From the NCBI GenBank assembly GCA_036277635.1, contig DASUMP010000259.1, positions 1-20,899 of the forward strand: 20,899 nt of DNA. The letters run 5' to 3'. Below the pieces are notes generated by a model. It searched no databases. It saw only the letters and a program-made list of their open reading frames with translations, and was not told the DNA's origin. Positions within the stretch are counted from its first letter, which is position 1. Each line of letters starts with the position of its first letter. Both the position numbers and the translations under genes were made by a program. The DNA comes from DASUMP01 sp036277635. GTDB taxonomy: Bacteria > Actinomycetota > Acidimicrobiia > IMCC26256 > PALSA-610. Of the stretch, positions 6,257 to 13,021 are shown piece by piece.

Positions 6257-7960
6257 TCACAGACGGGCGGCCACCGCGTCCCACAGCGCGCGGTGTCGCT
6301 CCACGCTCGCGGCACGGTCGACGGGCACGACGAGCACGTGCACGCCACCCGCCTCGATCGCGCGGGTGAGGGCGGCCACGACGTCGGGAGCGCGATCCAC
6401 GCGTTGGGCGTGCGCACCGTGGGCGCGGGCGACGGCGACGAGATCGAGGCCGTGCGGGGTCGCGAACAGATCCTCGAACTCCGGTTCACGAGCGGGCGGG
6501 AGCATCGCGAAGATGCCGCCACCGTCGTTGTCGACGACCACGAACACCGCGTCGACGCCGCGGGCGCTCGCGCCGAGGAGGCCGTTCGTGTCGTGCAGGA
6601 AGCAGAGGTCGCCGACGAGCGCGACGGTCGGACTCCCAGCCGAGGCCAGCGCGGCGCCGATGACCGTCGACGTGAACCCGTCGATGCCGTTGGCGCCGCG
6701 GTTGGCGAGCACCCGCAGTCCTTCTCGTGGGCGCATCGACCACTCCAGCGCGCGTACGGGGAGACTCGACGCGACGAGCAGCGTCGAGCCGTCGGGGAGC
6801 GCGCCCGCGACGTCGCGTGCGACGCGCGCCTCGAGCGGCGCGGCGTCGGCGTCGAGCGCGGCGTCGAGCGCTGCGCGCGCGACTCGTTCGGCCGCCCGCC
6901 ACGAGTCGCGCCACGCGACGCGGTCCGGGTCGGGCGCGAGGTCGCCGAACCGATCGGCGATGGCGCCGAGCAGCGCGTCGGGCTCGGCGAGGACCCGTGC
7001 GGTCGCGCGGCGGTCGGGATCGATCCACACGCCGTCGGTGTCGACGAGCACGTGGTGCGCCGCACGAGCGAGCCACGCGCCGGTCGCGGTGCTGGTGAGC
7101 GGCGCGCCGATCCGCAGCACCGCGTCGGGTCGGTGCGCGGCCGCAACGGTCTCAGAGCGGGCGAGCGCCTCGTAGGTCGAGATCGCCGCAGGCCCCACTC
7201 GCCCGTTCCCGACCGGGTCGGCGAGCACCGGCCACCCGGTCGCGGCCGTGAACGCGTCGACCACCCCGGCGTCGACCGCCGCTCCGAACCCCAACACCAG
7301 CACGCCCCGCGGGTGCTCGCGCACCACCGTGGTCGTCGAATCGACGATCGATTCGACGACCACGGGCGGCGGCGCGGGGGGTGTCGGGGGACGGCGAGGG
7401 ACGGCGAGCACCTGCCCCTCGGCCGGTACGAGCGGCTCGCGCCAGGGCAGGTTCACGTGCGCCGGACCCGGGGGACGACCGTGGGCGGCGCGCCACGCGC
7501 CCTGCGCGACCTCCCGCCAGCGGTCGAGGTCGGCCGCCGCGTCCGGCGCGCCCGGATCGGCGAACCACCGCAACGCACCCCCGTACAGCCGCCGCTGGTC
7601 GATCGTCTGCGGCGCCCCCACGCCCTGGAGCTCGGGGGGCCGGTCGGCCGTGCACACCACGAGCGGTACCCGGGCGTGGTGCGCCTCCACGACCGCAGGG
7701 TGGAAGTTCACCGCCGCGGTCCCCGACGTGCACACCACCGCGGCGGCGCGCCCGCTCGCCGTCGCGATCCCGAGCGCCACGAACGCCGCCGAACGCTCGT
7801 CGAGCACGACGTGGACCCGTACCGCGCCGTGGCGCGCGAACGCCAACGCCAGCGGCGCAGAACGCGAACCGGGTGCGACCACCGCGTCGGCGAGCCCTTC
7901 GGCGACGAGCTGGTCGACGAACGCGTTCGCGGCGCTCGCCGTGAGGTCGACCGCGCTCAT
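6257..7960 (-). CDS. menD: 2-succinyl-5-enolpyruvyl-6-hydroxy-3-cyclohexene-1-carboxylate synthase
   Basis: The 567-residue thiamine-diphosphate enzyme condenses isochorismate with 2-oxoglutarate (SEPHCHC synthase), the second step of the classical menaquinone route. The family opening is present: VVAPGSRSAPLALAF at 27-41 and LDERSAAFVALG from 53, with the ThDP-activating Glu55 at the same number as in the E. coli enzyme. TADRPPELQGVGAPQTIDQ follows, and the GDLCFLHDTNGLL cofactor-binding motif lies in the C-terminal third. The length is normal for MenD. The ATG at 7960 begins eight residues before the first conserved block. The operator half-site GTGGGAACGATC sits one base upstream of this start, so transcription is probably controlled together with divergent menH. 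Confidence 0.96.
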   Translation of the reverse strand: MSAVDLTASAANAFVDQLVAEGLADAVVAPGSRSAPLALAFARHGAVRVHVVLDERSAAFVALGIATASGRAAAVVCTSGTAAVNFHPAVVEAHHARVPLVVCTADRPPELQGVGAPQTIDQRRLYGGALRWFADPGAPDAAADLDRWREVAQGAWRAAHGRPPGPAHVNLPWREPLVPAEGQVLAVPRRPPTPPAPPPVVVESIVDSTTTVVREHPRGVLVLGFGAAVDAGVVDAFTAATGWPVLADPVGNGRVGPAAISTYEALARSETVAAAHRPDAVLRIGAPLTSTATGAWLARAAHHVLVDTDGVWIDPDRRATARVLAEPDALLGAIADRFGDLAPDPDRVAWRDSWRAAERVARAALDAALDADAAPLEARVARDVAGALPDGSTLLVASSLPVRALEWSMRPREGLRVLANRGANGIDGFTSTVIGAALASAGSPTVALVGDLCFLHDTNGLLGASARGVDAVFVVVDNDGGGIFAMLPPAREPEFEDLFATPHGLDLVAVARAHGAHAQRVDRAPDVVAALTRAIEAGGVHVLVVPVDRAASVERHRALWDAVAARL

Positions 7961-7961
7961 C

Positions 7962-7973
7962 GTGGGAACGATC
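7962..7973. promoter_or_regulatory. men operator, site 2 (half-site) between menD and menH
   Basis: GTGGGAACGATC matches the left 12 bases of the palindromic operator at 11 positions; the right half is not conserved. It lies one base from the menD start codon and 26 bases before the menH start, in a 38-nt divergent promoter region. On the minus strand GATCGT is a possible -10 ending 7 nt before the menD ATG, which would be covered by a bound regulator. Confidence 0.5.
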
Positions 7974-7986
7974 CGCCCGCGCGGGT

Positions 7987-7992
7987 CACAAT
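7987..7992 (+). promoter_or_regulatory. candidate -10 element (CACAAT) for menH
   Basis: CACAAT ends 6 nt before the menH GTG at 7999, the spacing expected if transcription starts at the start codon. The same hexamer at the same distance occurs before the gene at 20753. Confidence 0.5.
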
Positions 7993-7998
7993 GCAGGC

Positions 7999-8712
7999 GT
8001 GGCGCGTGTCGTGCTGGTCCCCGGGTTCACGCAGACGGCCGCATCGTGGGACGCCGTGCGCGCCGAGCTGGCGCGCCGTCACCCCGAGCTCGACGTCCTC
8101 GCGCTCGAGATCCCCGAGGCCGACGACTTCGCGGCAACCGCCGCCGCGCTCGCCGACGCAGGCGGTCCGGCCCTGTGGGTCGGATACTCGCTCGGCGGTC
8201 GCCTGCTGCTGCGCCTCGCTATCGACCGCCCCGAGCTCGTGCACGGCGCGGTCCTCGTGAGCACCTCCGCCGGGATCGCCGATCCCATCGAACGCGCCGA
8301 GCGGCGCGCCGCCGACGACGCGCTGTCCGAAGACGCGCTGACGCTCGGCGCCGAACGGTTCCTCGAACGCTGGCTCGCGCAACCGATGTTCGCCGACGTT
8401 CCCGACGACGCGCCGGGCCTCGCCGACCGATCGACCCTGACGCCGCGCTTCCTCGCCCACTGCCTGCGAGTGCTGGGCACCGGCGTCATGGATCCGCTCT
8501 GGGACCGTCTGGGCGAGCTCACCGTGCCGGTGACGATCGTGACCGGCGCCGGCGACGCGAAGTTCGACGCGATCGGCGTCGCGATGGCAGAGCGCATCCG
8601 GCGCGCCGCGCACCTGCGCGTCGAGGGAGGGCACGCGCTCCCGCTCGTGGCGCCGGTCGCGCTCGCCGCGATCGTCGCCGCGGCGGCCTACGCCGTCGGC
8701 GAGGCGACCTGA
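7999..8712 (+). CDS. menH: alpha/beta hydrolase, SHCHC synthase (MenH-like)
   Basis: The 237-residue alpha/beta-hydrolase would eliminate pyruvate from SEPHCHC to give SHCHC, the step after MenD. Visible are the oxyanion region VLVPGFTQTAASWD at 5-18, the nucleophile elbow GYSLGGR with Ser64 at 62-68, and a catalytic His212 in GGHALPL. The GYS[LM]GGR elbow and the small size fit MenH, and the position divergent from menD is strong context. General alpha/beta-hydrolases look similar, so the exact activity is less certain than the fold. The GTG at 7999 is used because the hydrolase strand begins at residue 4. An out-of-frame ATG at 7991 was ignored. The gene converges on menA. Confidence 0.85.
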   Translation: MARVVLVPGFTQTAASWDAVRAELARRHPELDVLALEIPEADDFAATAAALADAGGPALWVGYSLGGRLLLRLAIDRPELVHGAVLVSTSAGIADPIERAERRAADDALSEDALTLGAERFLERWLAQPMFADVPDDAPGLADRSTLTPRFLAHCLRVLGTGVMDPLWDRLGELTVPVTIVTGAGDAKFDAIGVAMAERIRRAAHLRVEGGHALPLVAPVALAAIVAAAAYAVGEAT

Positions 8713-8715
8713 ACC

Positions 8716-8728
8716 GACGCGCCGCGTC
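8716..8728. terminator. small hairpin between convergent menH and menA
   Basis: GACGC (8716-8720) and GCGTC (8724-8728) pair around a 3-nt loop in the 20-nt gap between the two stop codons. There is no U-tract. It may help end transcription from both sides, but the stem is short. Confidence 0.3.
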
Positions 8729-8732
8729 CGCA

Positions 8733-9602
8733 TCACGCGAACGCGAGTCCGATCGCGAGCAGCGCCGCGAGCGCGAGCTGGAACCGACCGGTCGCGACGA
8801 GCGCGGCGATCAGCGACGGAGCATCGTCACGCGTCGCGACCAACCGCCACGGGCGCACCGCCAACGGCGCCGCGAGCAACGCGACGAGGGCCGACGCGTG
8901 GGTGAACGCGATGCCCACCACACCGACGAGCGAACCCGCGAGACACACGCCCGAGAGCGCTCGCGCGCGCGGCGCGCCGATCCGCACCGCGAGCGTGTGC
9001 TTCCCGGCGACGCGATCGGTCTCGACGTCGCGGATGTTGTTCGCGAGCAGGATCGAGACCGCGGGCAGCCCCGCGACGAGCGCACCCCACCACGCCGTGC
9101 CCGGCACCGATTCGAGCTGCACGTAGGCCGAGCCCACCGTCGCCACGAACCCGAAGAACACGAGCACCATCACCTCGCCCAACCCGACGTACCCGTACGG
9201 CTTCGGACCGCCGGTGTACAGCCACGCCGCTGCGATCGCGGCGGCGCCGATCACCAGCAGCCGGGCGTCGACCACCAGCGCGAGCCAACCTCCCACCACC
9301 GCCGCGACGCCGAACGCGAGGAACGCGGCGCGCCGCACCGCAGCCGCCGACGCCGCACCGCTCGCGACCAGTCGCAGCGGACCCCGCCGGTTCGCGTCGG
9401 TGCCGCGCACCCCATCGGAGTAGTCGTTCGCGTAGTTCACCCCCACCTGCAACGCGAGCGCGACCACGAGCGCCGCCGCCGCGCGCCCCCACAGCACGTC
9501 GCGCTCCGTCGACGCGCACGCGGTGCCGACCACCACCGGCGCCACCGCCGCCCCCAACGTCCGCGGCCTCGCGCCCTGCAACCACGCGCGGGCAGAGCTC
9601 AC
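8733..9602 (-). CDS. menA: 1,4-dihydroxy-2-naphthoate polyprenyltransferase
   Basis: The 289-residue integral membrane prenyltransferase of the UbiA superfamily attaches the isoprenoid tail to 1,4-dihydroxy-2-naphthoate. The first aspartate-rich motif is NYANDYSDGVRGTD at 56-69, the second is NNIRDVETDRVAGKHTL; both coordinate magnesium and diphosphate in this family. Several hydrophobic segments lie between and after them. The GTG at 9602 overlaps the menB stop (GTGA), so menB and menA are translated from one message; the open frame upstream of it is a shadow of menB. It acts after MenB and before MenG. Confidence 0.94.
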   Translation of the reverse strand: MSSARAWLQGARPRTLGAAVAPVVVGTACASTERDVLWGRAAAALVVALALQVGVNYANDYSDGVRGTDANRRGPLRLVASGAASAAAVRRAAFLAFGVAAVVGGWLALVVDARLLVIGAAAIAAAWLYTGGPKPYGYVGLGEVMVLVFFGFVATVGSAYVQLESVPGTAWWGALVAGLPAVSILLANNIRDVETDRVAGKHTLAVRIGAPRARALSGVCLAGSLVGVVGIAFTHASALVALLAAPLAVRPWRLVATRDDAPSLIAALVATGRFQLALAALLAIGLAFA

Positions 9603-10447
9603 GGGCGCTTGGGGAACTTCTCGAACTCGGGGCGGCGCTTCTGCACGTAGGCGTCGCGTCCCTCTTGCGCTTCTTCGGTCATGTAGTAGAGGAGCGTCGC
9701 GTCGCCGGCGAGCTGTTGGATGCCGGCGAGGCCGTCGTCGGCGGCGTTCATCGACGCTTTGAGCATGCGCAGCGCGAGCGGGCTGTGCGAGAGCATCTTG
9801 CGGCACCACGCGACGGTCGTCTCCTCGAGCTCGGCGAGCGGCACGACCGTGTTGACGAGCCCCATCTCGAGTGCCGCCTGCGCGTCGTACTGCTCGCAGA
9901 GGAACCAGATCTCGCGCGCCTTCTTCTGACCCACGTTGCGCGCGAGCAGTCCGGAGCCGAACCCACCGTCGAACGAACCGACCCGCGGGCCGGTCTGGCC
10001 GAAGCGCGCGTTGTCGGCCGCGATGGTGAGGTCGCACACGACGTGCAGCACGTGACCGCCGCCGATCGCGTAGCCCGCGACCATCGCGACGACCGGCTTG
10101 GGGCATCGGCGGATCTGGATCTGCAGGTCGAGCACGTTGAGGCGGCCGATGCCCTGCTCGTCCTTGTAGCCGTCGTCGCCGCGCACCCGCTGGTCGCCGC
10201 CGGAGCAGAACGCGTCGGGCCCTTCGCCGGTGAGGACGATCACGCCGATCGTCGGGTCGTCGCGCGCGATCTCGAACGCGTCGCGCAGCTCGAACAGCGT
10301 CGTCGGCCGGAACGCGTTGCGGACCTCGGGCCGGTTGATCGTGATCTTGGCGATGCCCTCGGCCACCTCGAAGCGGATGTCGGTGAACTCGGGACCGACC
10401 GGCTTCCAGTCGGCGCCGGGGCGGATGGTGCGGGGATCGGCGTCCAC
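9599..10447 (-). CDS. menB: 1,4-dihydroxy-2-naphthoyl-CoA synthase
   Basis: The 282-residue crotonase-family enzyme closes the second ring of the naphthoquinone from o-succinylbenzoyl-CoA. It has the MenB-specific motifs CSGGDQ at 81-86 and GQTGPRVGSFDGGFGSG from 150, with Ser158 and Asp160 at the positions used in E. coli MenB, and a C-terminal end (QKRRPEFEKFP) typical of the family. The GTG at 10447 is supported by a strong GGAGG Shine-Dalgarno sequence 5 nt upstream, unlike most other genes here. Its message therefore has an untranslated leader that runs back towards the 28-bp palindrome at 10489-10516. It is followed by overlapping menA. Confidence 0.97.
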   Translation of the reverse strand: MDADPRTIRPGADWKPVGPEFTDIRFEVAEGIAKITINRPEVRNAFRPTTLFELRDAFEIARDDPTIGVIVLTGEGPDAFCSGGDQRVRGDDGYKDEQGIGRLNVLDLQIQIRRCPKPVVAMVAGYAIGGGHVLHVVCDLTIAADNARFGQTGPRVGSFDGGFGSGLLARNVGQKKAREIWFLCEQYDAQAALEMGLVNTVVPLAELEETTVAWCRKMLSHSPLALRMLKASMNAADDGLAGIQQLAGDATLLYYMTEEAQEGRDAYVQKRRPEFEKFPKRP

Positions 10448-10488
10448 GGAGACCTCCGGGTCGTCGCAGCGGGGAACGGACGAGGCGC

Positions 10489-10516
10489 AACCGTGGGAGC
10501 GATCGCTCCCACGGTT
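10489..10516. promoter_or_regulatory. men operator, site 3: 28-bp perfect palindrome between menB and menE
   Basis: Every base from 10489 to 10516 pairs with its mirror partner; the core is GTGGGAGCGATCGCTCCCAC at 10493-10512, flanked by AACC and GGTT. It is placed between the divergent menB and menE starts, 6 nt before the candidate menE -10. The same core, less perfect, occurs before merR and, as a half-site, before menD/menH. A dimeric regulator with two-fold symmetry is the natural reader. Confidence 0.8.
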
Positions 10517-10521
10517 CGCCG

Positions 10522-10527
10522 TACGCT
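10522..10527 (+). promoter_or_regulatory. candidate -10 element (TACGCT) for menE
   Basis: TACGCT ends 7 nt before the GTG start at 10535, again consistent with a leaderless message. The palindromic operator occupies the place of the -35 region. Confidence 0.5.
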
Positions 10528-10534
10528 ACCGCTC

Positions 10535-11710
10535 GTGCCCGCCGCCGGCCTCACCGACCTCATCGCGCTCGCGCTGCCCGCGCCCGCCCTCGCCGCCGCG
10601 GCCCGGGCCGCCTGGGACGCGGGCGACGCCGTCCTCCCCCTGCCGGCACACGCGACCGCGCCCGAGCGCGAGCAGCTGCTCGCCACCCTCCGTCCGACCG
10701 TGCTCGTCGACACCGACGGCCGCCACCGCCGCCCCGACGGCGTCCCTGTCGACGAGGCGGTCGCCGCCGTCGTCCCCACGTCGGGCACCACCGGCACCTC
10801 GAAGGGCGCCGAGCTGACCCGCGCGGGCATGGAGCTCGCCGCGCACGCGTACGCCGAGTTCCTCGACGCGCGCCCGGTCGACGCGTGGCTCGCGTGCACA
10901 CCGTTGCACCACGTCGCCGGGATCGCCACGATCGCCCGCGCGCACGTGACCGGCCTGCCGCTCGTCGTGCACGACCAGTTCGACGTCGATCGCGTCGCGA
11001 GCGCACCCGACACCGACGGCGCGACGATCGTGCTCGTCGTGCCGACGATGCTGCGTCGCCTCGTCGACGCGCGCGCGCCGCTCGGCCGCTTCCACCGCGT
11101 CGTCGTGGGCGCGTCCGCGCTCTCCCCCGAGCTGCGCGCGCGAGCCGAGGAGCTCGGCGCGCGCATCGTCGAGACCTACGGCATGACCGAGACGTGGGGT
11201 GGCGTCGTGCTCGAAGGTCGCGCGCTGCGCGGCGTCGGGGTGCGCATCGCCGAGGACGGTGAAGTGCTGCTGCGCGGCGCCATGGTCATGCGCGGCTACC
11301 GCCTCGATCCCGAGCGCACCGCCGAGGTGCTCGACGCCGACGGCTGGATCCACACCGGCGACATCGGCGAGCTCGCCCCCGACGGTCGCCTGCGCGTCGT
11401 CGATCGCATCAAGGACCTCGTGATCAGCGGCGGCGTCAACGTCAGCCCGGTGGAAGTGGAAGGCGTGCTCTCCCACCACCCCGCCGTCGCCGACGTGTGC
11501 ATCGTCGGCGCGCCCGACGACGAGTGGGGCGAGCGCGTCGTCGCGTTCGTCGTCCCCCGCGACCCCGACGCACCCCCGTCACTCGACGACCTACGCGACT
11601 ACGCCCGCGCCACCCTGAGCCCGCCGAACCTCCCCCGCGAGCTGCGCCTCGTCACCGAGATCCCGCGCAGTGCCAGCGGCAAGCCCCTCCGTCGCCACCT
11701 CCGCGAGTGA
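10535..11710 (+). CDS. menE: o-succinylbenzoate--CoA ligase
   Basis: The 391-residue ANL-superfamily enzyme would activate o-succinylbenzoate as its CoA thioester, the substrate of MenB. Motifs in order: the ATP-binding loop PTSGTTGTSKG at 81-91, LHHVAGI, YGMTET, the hinge region GWIHTGDIGELAPDGRL, DRIKDLVISGGVNVSPVEVE, and the catalytic lysine in SASGKPLRR near the C-terminus. It is shorter than general acyl-CoA ligases because the N-terminal part before the ATP loop is reduced, as in many actinobacterial MenE proteins. Position next to menB supports the menaquinone role over other ligases. GTG 10535 is chosen from the -10-like hexamer just upstream; the long open frame upstream is antisense to menB. 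Confidence 0.9.
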   Translation: MPAAGLTDLIALALPAPALAAAARAAWDAGDAVLPLPAHATAPEREQLLATLRPTVLVDTDGRHRRPDGVPVDEAVAAVVPTSGTTGTSKGAELTRAGMELAAHAYAEFLDARPVDAWLACTPLHHVAGIATIARAHVTGLPLVVHDQFDVDRVASAPDTDGATIVLVVPTMLRRLVDARAPLGRFHRVVVGASALSPELRARAEELGARIVETYGMTETWGGVVLEGRALRGVGVRIAEDGEVLLRGAMVMRGYRLDPERTAEVLDADGWIHTGDIGELAPDGRLRVVDRIKDLVISGGVNVSPVEVEGVLSHHPAVADVCIVGAPDDEWGERVVAFVVPRDPDAPPSLDDLRDYARATLSPPNLPRELRLVTEIPRSASGKPLRRHLRE

Positions 11711-11722
11711 CCCCACCACCCA

Positions 11723-11773
11723 CGTTCATTGCAGCGATGTCCCGCGTATGCGAGGAAATCGGTGCAATGGACG
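11723..11773. terminator. long imperfect hairpin, probable bidirectional terminator or repeat element
   Basis: CGTTCATTGCA (11723-11733) pairs with TGCAATGGACG (11763-11773) including one G-U, then after one mismatch CGAT (11735-11738) pairs with ATCG (11758-11761). A further partial stem is possible inside around CGC-GTAT-GCG (11743-11752). It fills the gap between convergent menE and the gene at 11778 and is noticeably richer in A and T than its surroundings. Confidence 0.55.
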
Positions 11774-11777
11774 ACGG

Positions 11778-12155
11778 TTAGGGAGTGTCGCGGAGGCTTT
11801 CCTTCCAGGTGCGGAAGCGGGTGTGGCGCGCACCGTCGGCGCCGTCGCCTTCGCCGGAGCCGTCGGGGAAGAGGCGGAAGGTGTGACGCCGGGTGAGGTC
11901 GCTCGCGTGGAGGGCCATGTAGCGCGCGTCGGCGCCGCGCGCGGGGCCCGCGCGCCAGAGGAGCCACGAGCCGATGCGGCGCTTGTAGGCCACCAGCGCG
12001 ACGCCGAGGTCGGTGCCGAGGGCGCGCAGCTCGGCGGGCGCCTCGACCCAACGGTCGGCCGGGATCAAGAAATCGCGCTGCGGCGTCTCGGGCAGCTCGA
12101 CGGTGTGGACGTCGTGCGCGATCGGCGGGCGTTCCTCGGCAGGCGTGGGGGGCAC
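11778..12155 (-). CDS. hypothetical protein, 125 residues
   Basis: I do not recognise this protein. It is soluble, with no membrane segment or signal peptide. It has a proline-rich start, then ETPQRDFLIPADRWVEAPAE, a conserved-looking core (YKRRIGSWLLWRAGPARGADARYM) and a charged tail with RHTFRLFPDG and HTRFRTWKESLRDTP. The GTG at 12155 is 17 nt from the GTG of the divergent hydrolase at 12173. Both may be leaderless and read from the shared element at 12161-12167. The compositional frame is as GC-rich as its neighbours, and third codon positions are almost all G or C, so it is likely a real gene. The alternative is that translation starts further upstream on the minus strand inside the region antisense to the hydrolase, which I find less likely. 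Confidence 0.65.
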   Translation of the reverse strand: MPPTPAEERPPIAHDVHTVELPETPQRDFLIPADRWVEAPAELRALGTDLGVALVAYKRRIGSWLLWRAGPARGADARYMALHASDLTRRHTFRLFPDGSGEGDGADGARHTRFRTWKESLRDTP

Positions 12156-12160
12156 CGTGC

Positions 12161-12167
12161 CATAGTC
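12161..12167. promoter_or_regulatory. candidate shared -10 element for divergent genes
   Basis: CATAGT on the plus strand (12161-12166) ends 6 nt before the GTG at 12173; GACTAT on the minus strand (complement of 12162-12167) ends 6 nt before the GTG at 12155. Both have the key A at position 2 and T at position 6 of a -10 hexamer, so the same seven base pairs could start both leaderless messages. Confidence 0.45.
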
Positions 12168-12172
12168 GCGCC

Positions 12173-13021
12173 GTGGACCTCCCCGAGCAGATCGAGTCGA
12201 TCCGGCGCGACGCGGGCGACGGCACGTACGGCGTGTACGCCCGTCATCTCGGCACCGACGAGGTGGTCGCGTTCGGCGCCGATCGCATCATGCCCACGGC
12301 GAGCGCGGCGAAGCAGTTCATCCTGCTCACCTACGCGCGTCAGGTCGCCGAGGGGCAGCTGGATCCCGCGACGCGCGTCGAGCTCGCCGCGTCCGATCAC
12401 GTGCTCGGCTCCGGCGTGTTGCGGTACTGCACGCCGGGGCTCGCGCCGACGCTCGACGACATCGCGTACCTGATGATCATCGTGAGCGACAACCTCGCGA
12501 CGAACGTCCTGCTGCGCGAGGTCGGCGGTCCCGACGCGGTGAACGCGCTGATGGACGCGCTGTCATTGCCTGACGCGCGCGTGCGCTCGCCGATCGTGTT
12601 CGGCGATGCGGGCGACGATGACGTGCTCGAGTTCGCGACATCGAGCACGCGTGATCTCGCCGAGAGCTTCGCGGTGATCGGGGAACCCGAACGCGCCGGG
12701 TACCCGGTGGCGGCGGCCGAGCACTGCCGCCGGATCCTGCGGCGCCAGCAGCATCTCGACAAGCTGCCGCGCCACCTGCCGTGGAGCCCGCACCCGGTCG
12801 ACTTCGGCGTCGAGCTGCCGGTCACCGTGTACTCGAAGACCGGCTCGTACCCCGGCGTGTCCACCGACGCCGGCTTGTTCGTGACCGCCGACGCGCGTTG
12901 GGTCGCGGCGGTGATGGCGAGCGGGCTGGCGGACTGGAAGGCCGGACCCGACGGACCCGCCGAACGCGCATGTGCCGAGATCGGCCGGGCGCTGTGGCGA
13001 GCGTGGGGTCCGCAACGATGA
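12173..13021 (+). CDS. class A beta-lactamase-fold serine hydrolase, no signal peptide
   Basis: The 282-residue protein has all three penicillin-interacting motifs in the right spacing: Ser44-Ala-Ala-Lys47, Ser105-Asp106-Asn107 and Lys222-Thr223-Gly224. The family fold is therefore clear. Two things are odd. There is no signal peptide: the first residues (MDLPEQIESIRRDAG) are charged and the domain begins at once, so it should be cytoplasmic. And no glutamate is found about 36 residues after SDN, where class A enzymes carry the deacylating Glu166. It is therefore more likely a peptidase, amidase or esterase-like hydrolase than a resistance enzyme. Its stop overlaps the start of the D-amino-acid enzyme gene (ATGA), suggesting related roles. 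The GTG start is set by the shared -10 element. Confidence 0.85.
   Translation: MDLPEQIESIRRDAGDGTYGVYARHLGTDEVVAFGADRIMPTASAAKQFILLTYARQVAEGQLDPATRVELAASDHVLGSGVLRYCTPGLAPTLDDIAYLMIIVSDNLATNVLLREVGGPDAVNALMDALSLPDARVRSPIVFGDAGDDDVLEFATSSTRDLAESFAVIGEPERAGYPVAAAEHCRRILRRQQHLDKLPRHLPWSPHPVDFGVELPVTVYSKTGSYPGVSTDAGLFVTADARWVAAVMASGLADWKAGPDGPAERACAEIGRALWRAWGPQR

Noticed and set aside
4503..7175. Very long open frame crossing menG, menF and antisense menD
   Set aside because: The translation is Arg/Ser/Ala-rich without domain motifs and crosses three genes with strong family matches.
9603..10490. Upstream extension of menA on the minus strand
   Set aside because: It is the menB region read in a wrong frame; the menA domain starts right after GTG 9602, which overlaps the menB stop.
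10493..10512. Reading the palindrome as a CebR/LacI-family operator (TGGGAGCGCTCCCA)
   Set aside because: The half-sites look alike, but the spacing here is four bases longer and no LacI-type or sugar genes are present; the link to men promoters and the MerR gene is stronger.
12173..13021. Calling the serine hydrolase an antibiotic-resistance beta-lactamase
   Set aside because: It has no signal peptide and no Glu166 equivalent, so resistance cannot be claimed from the three motifs alone.
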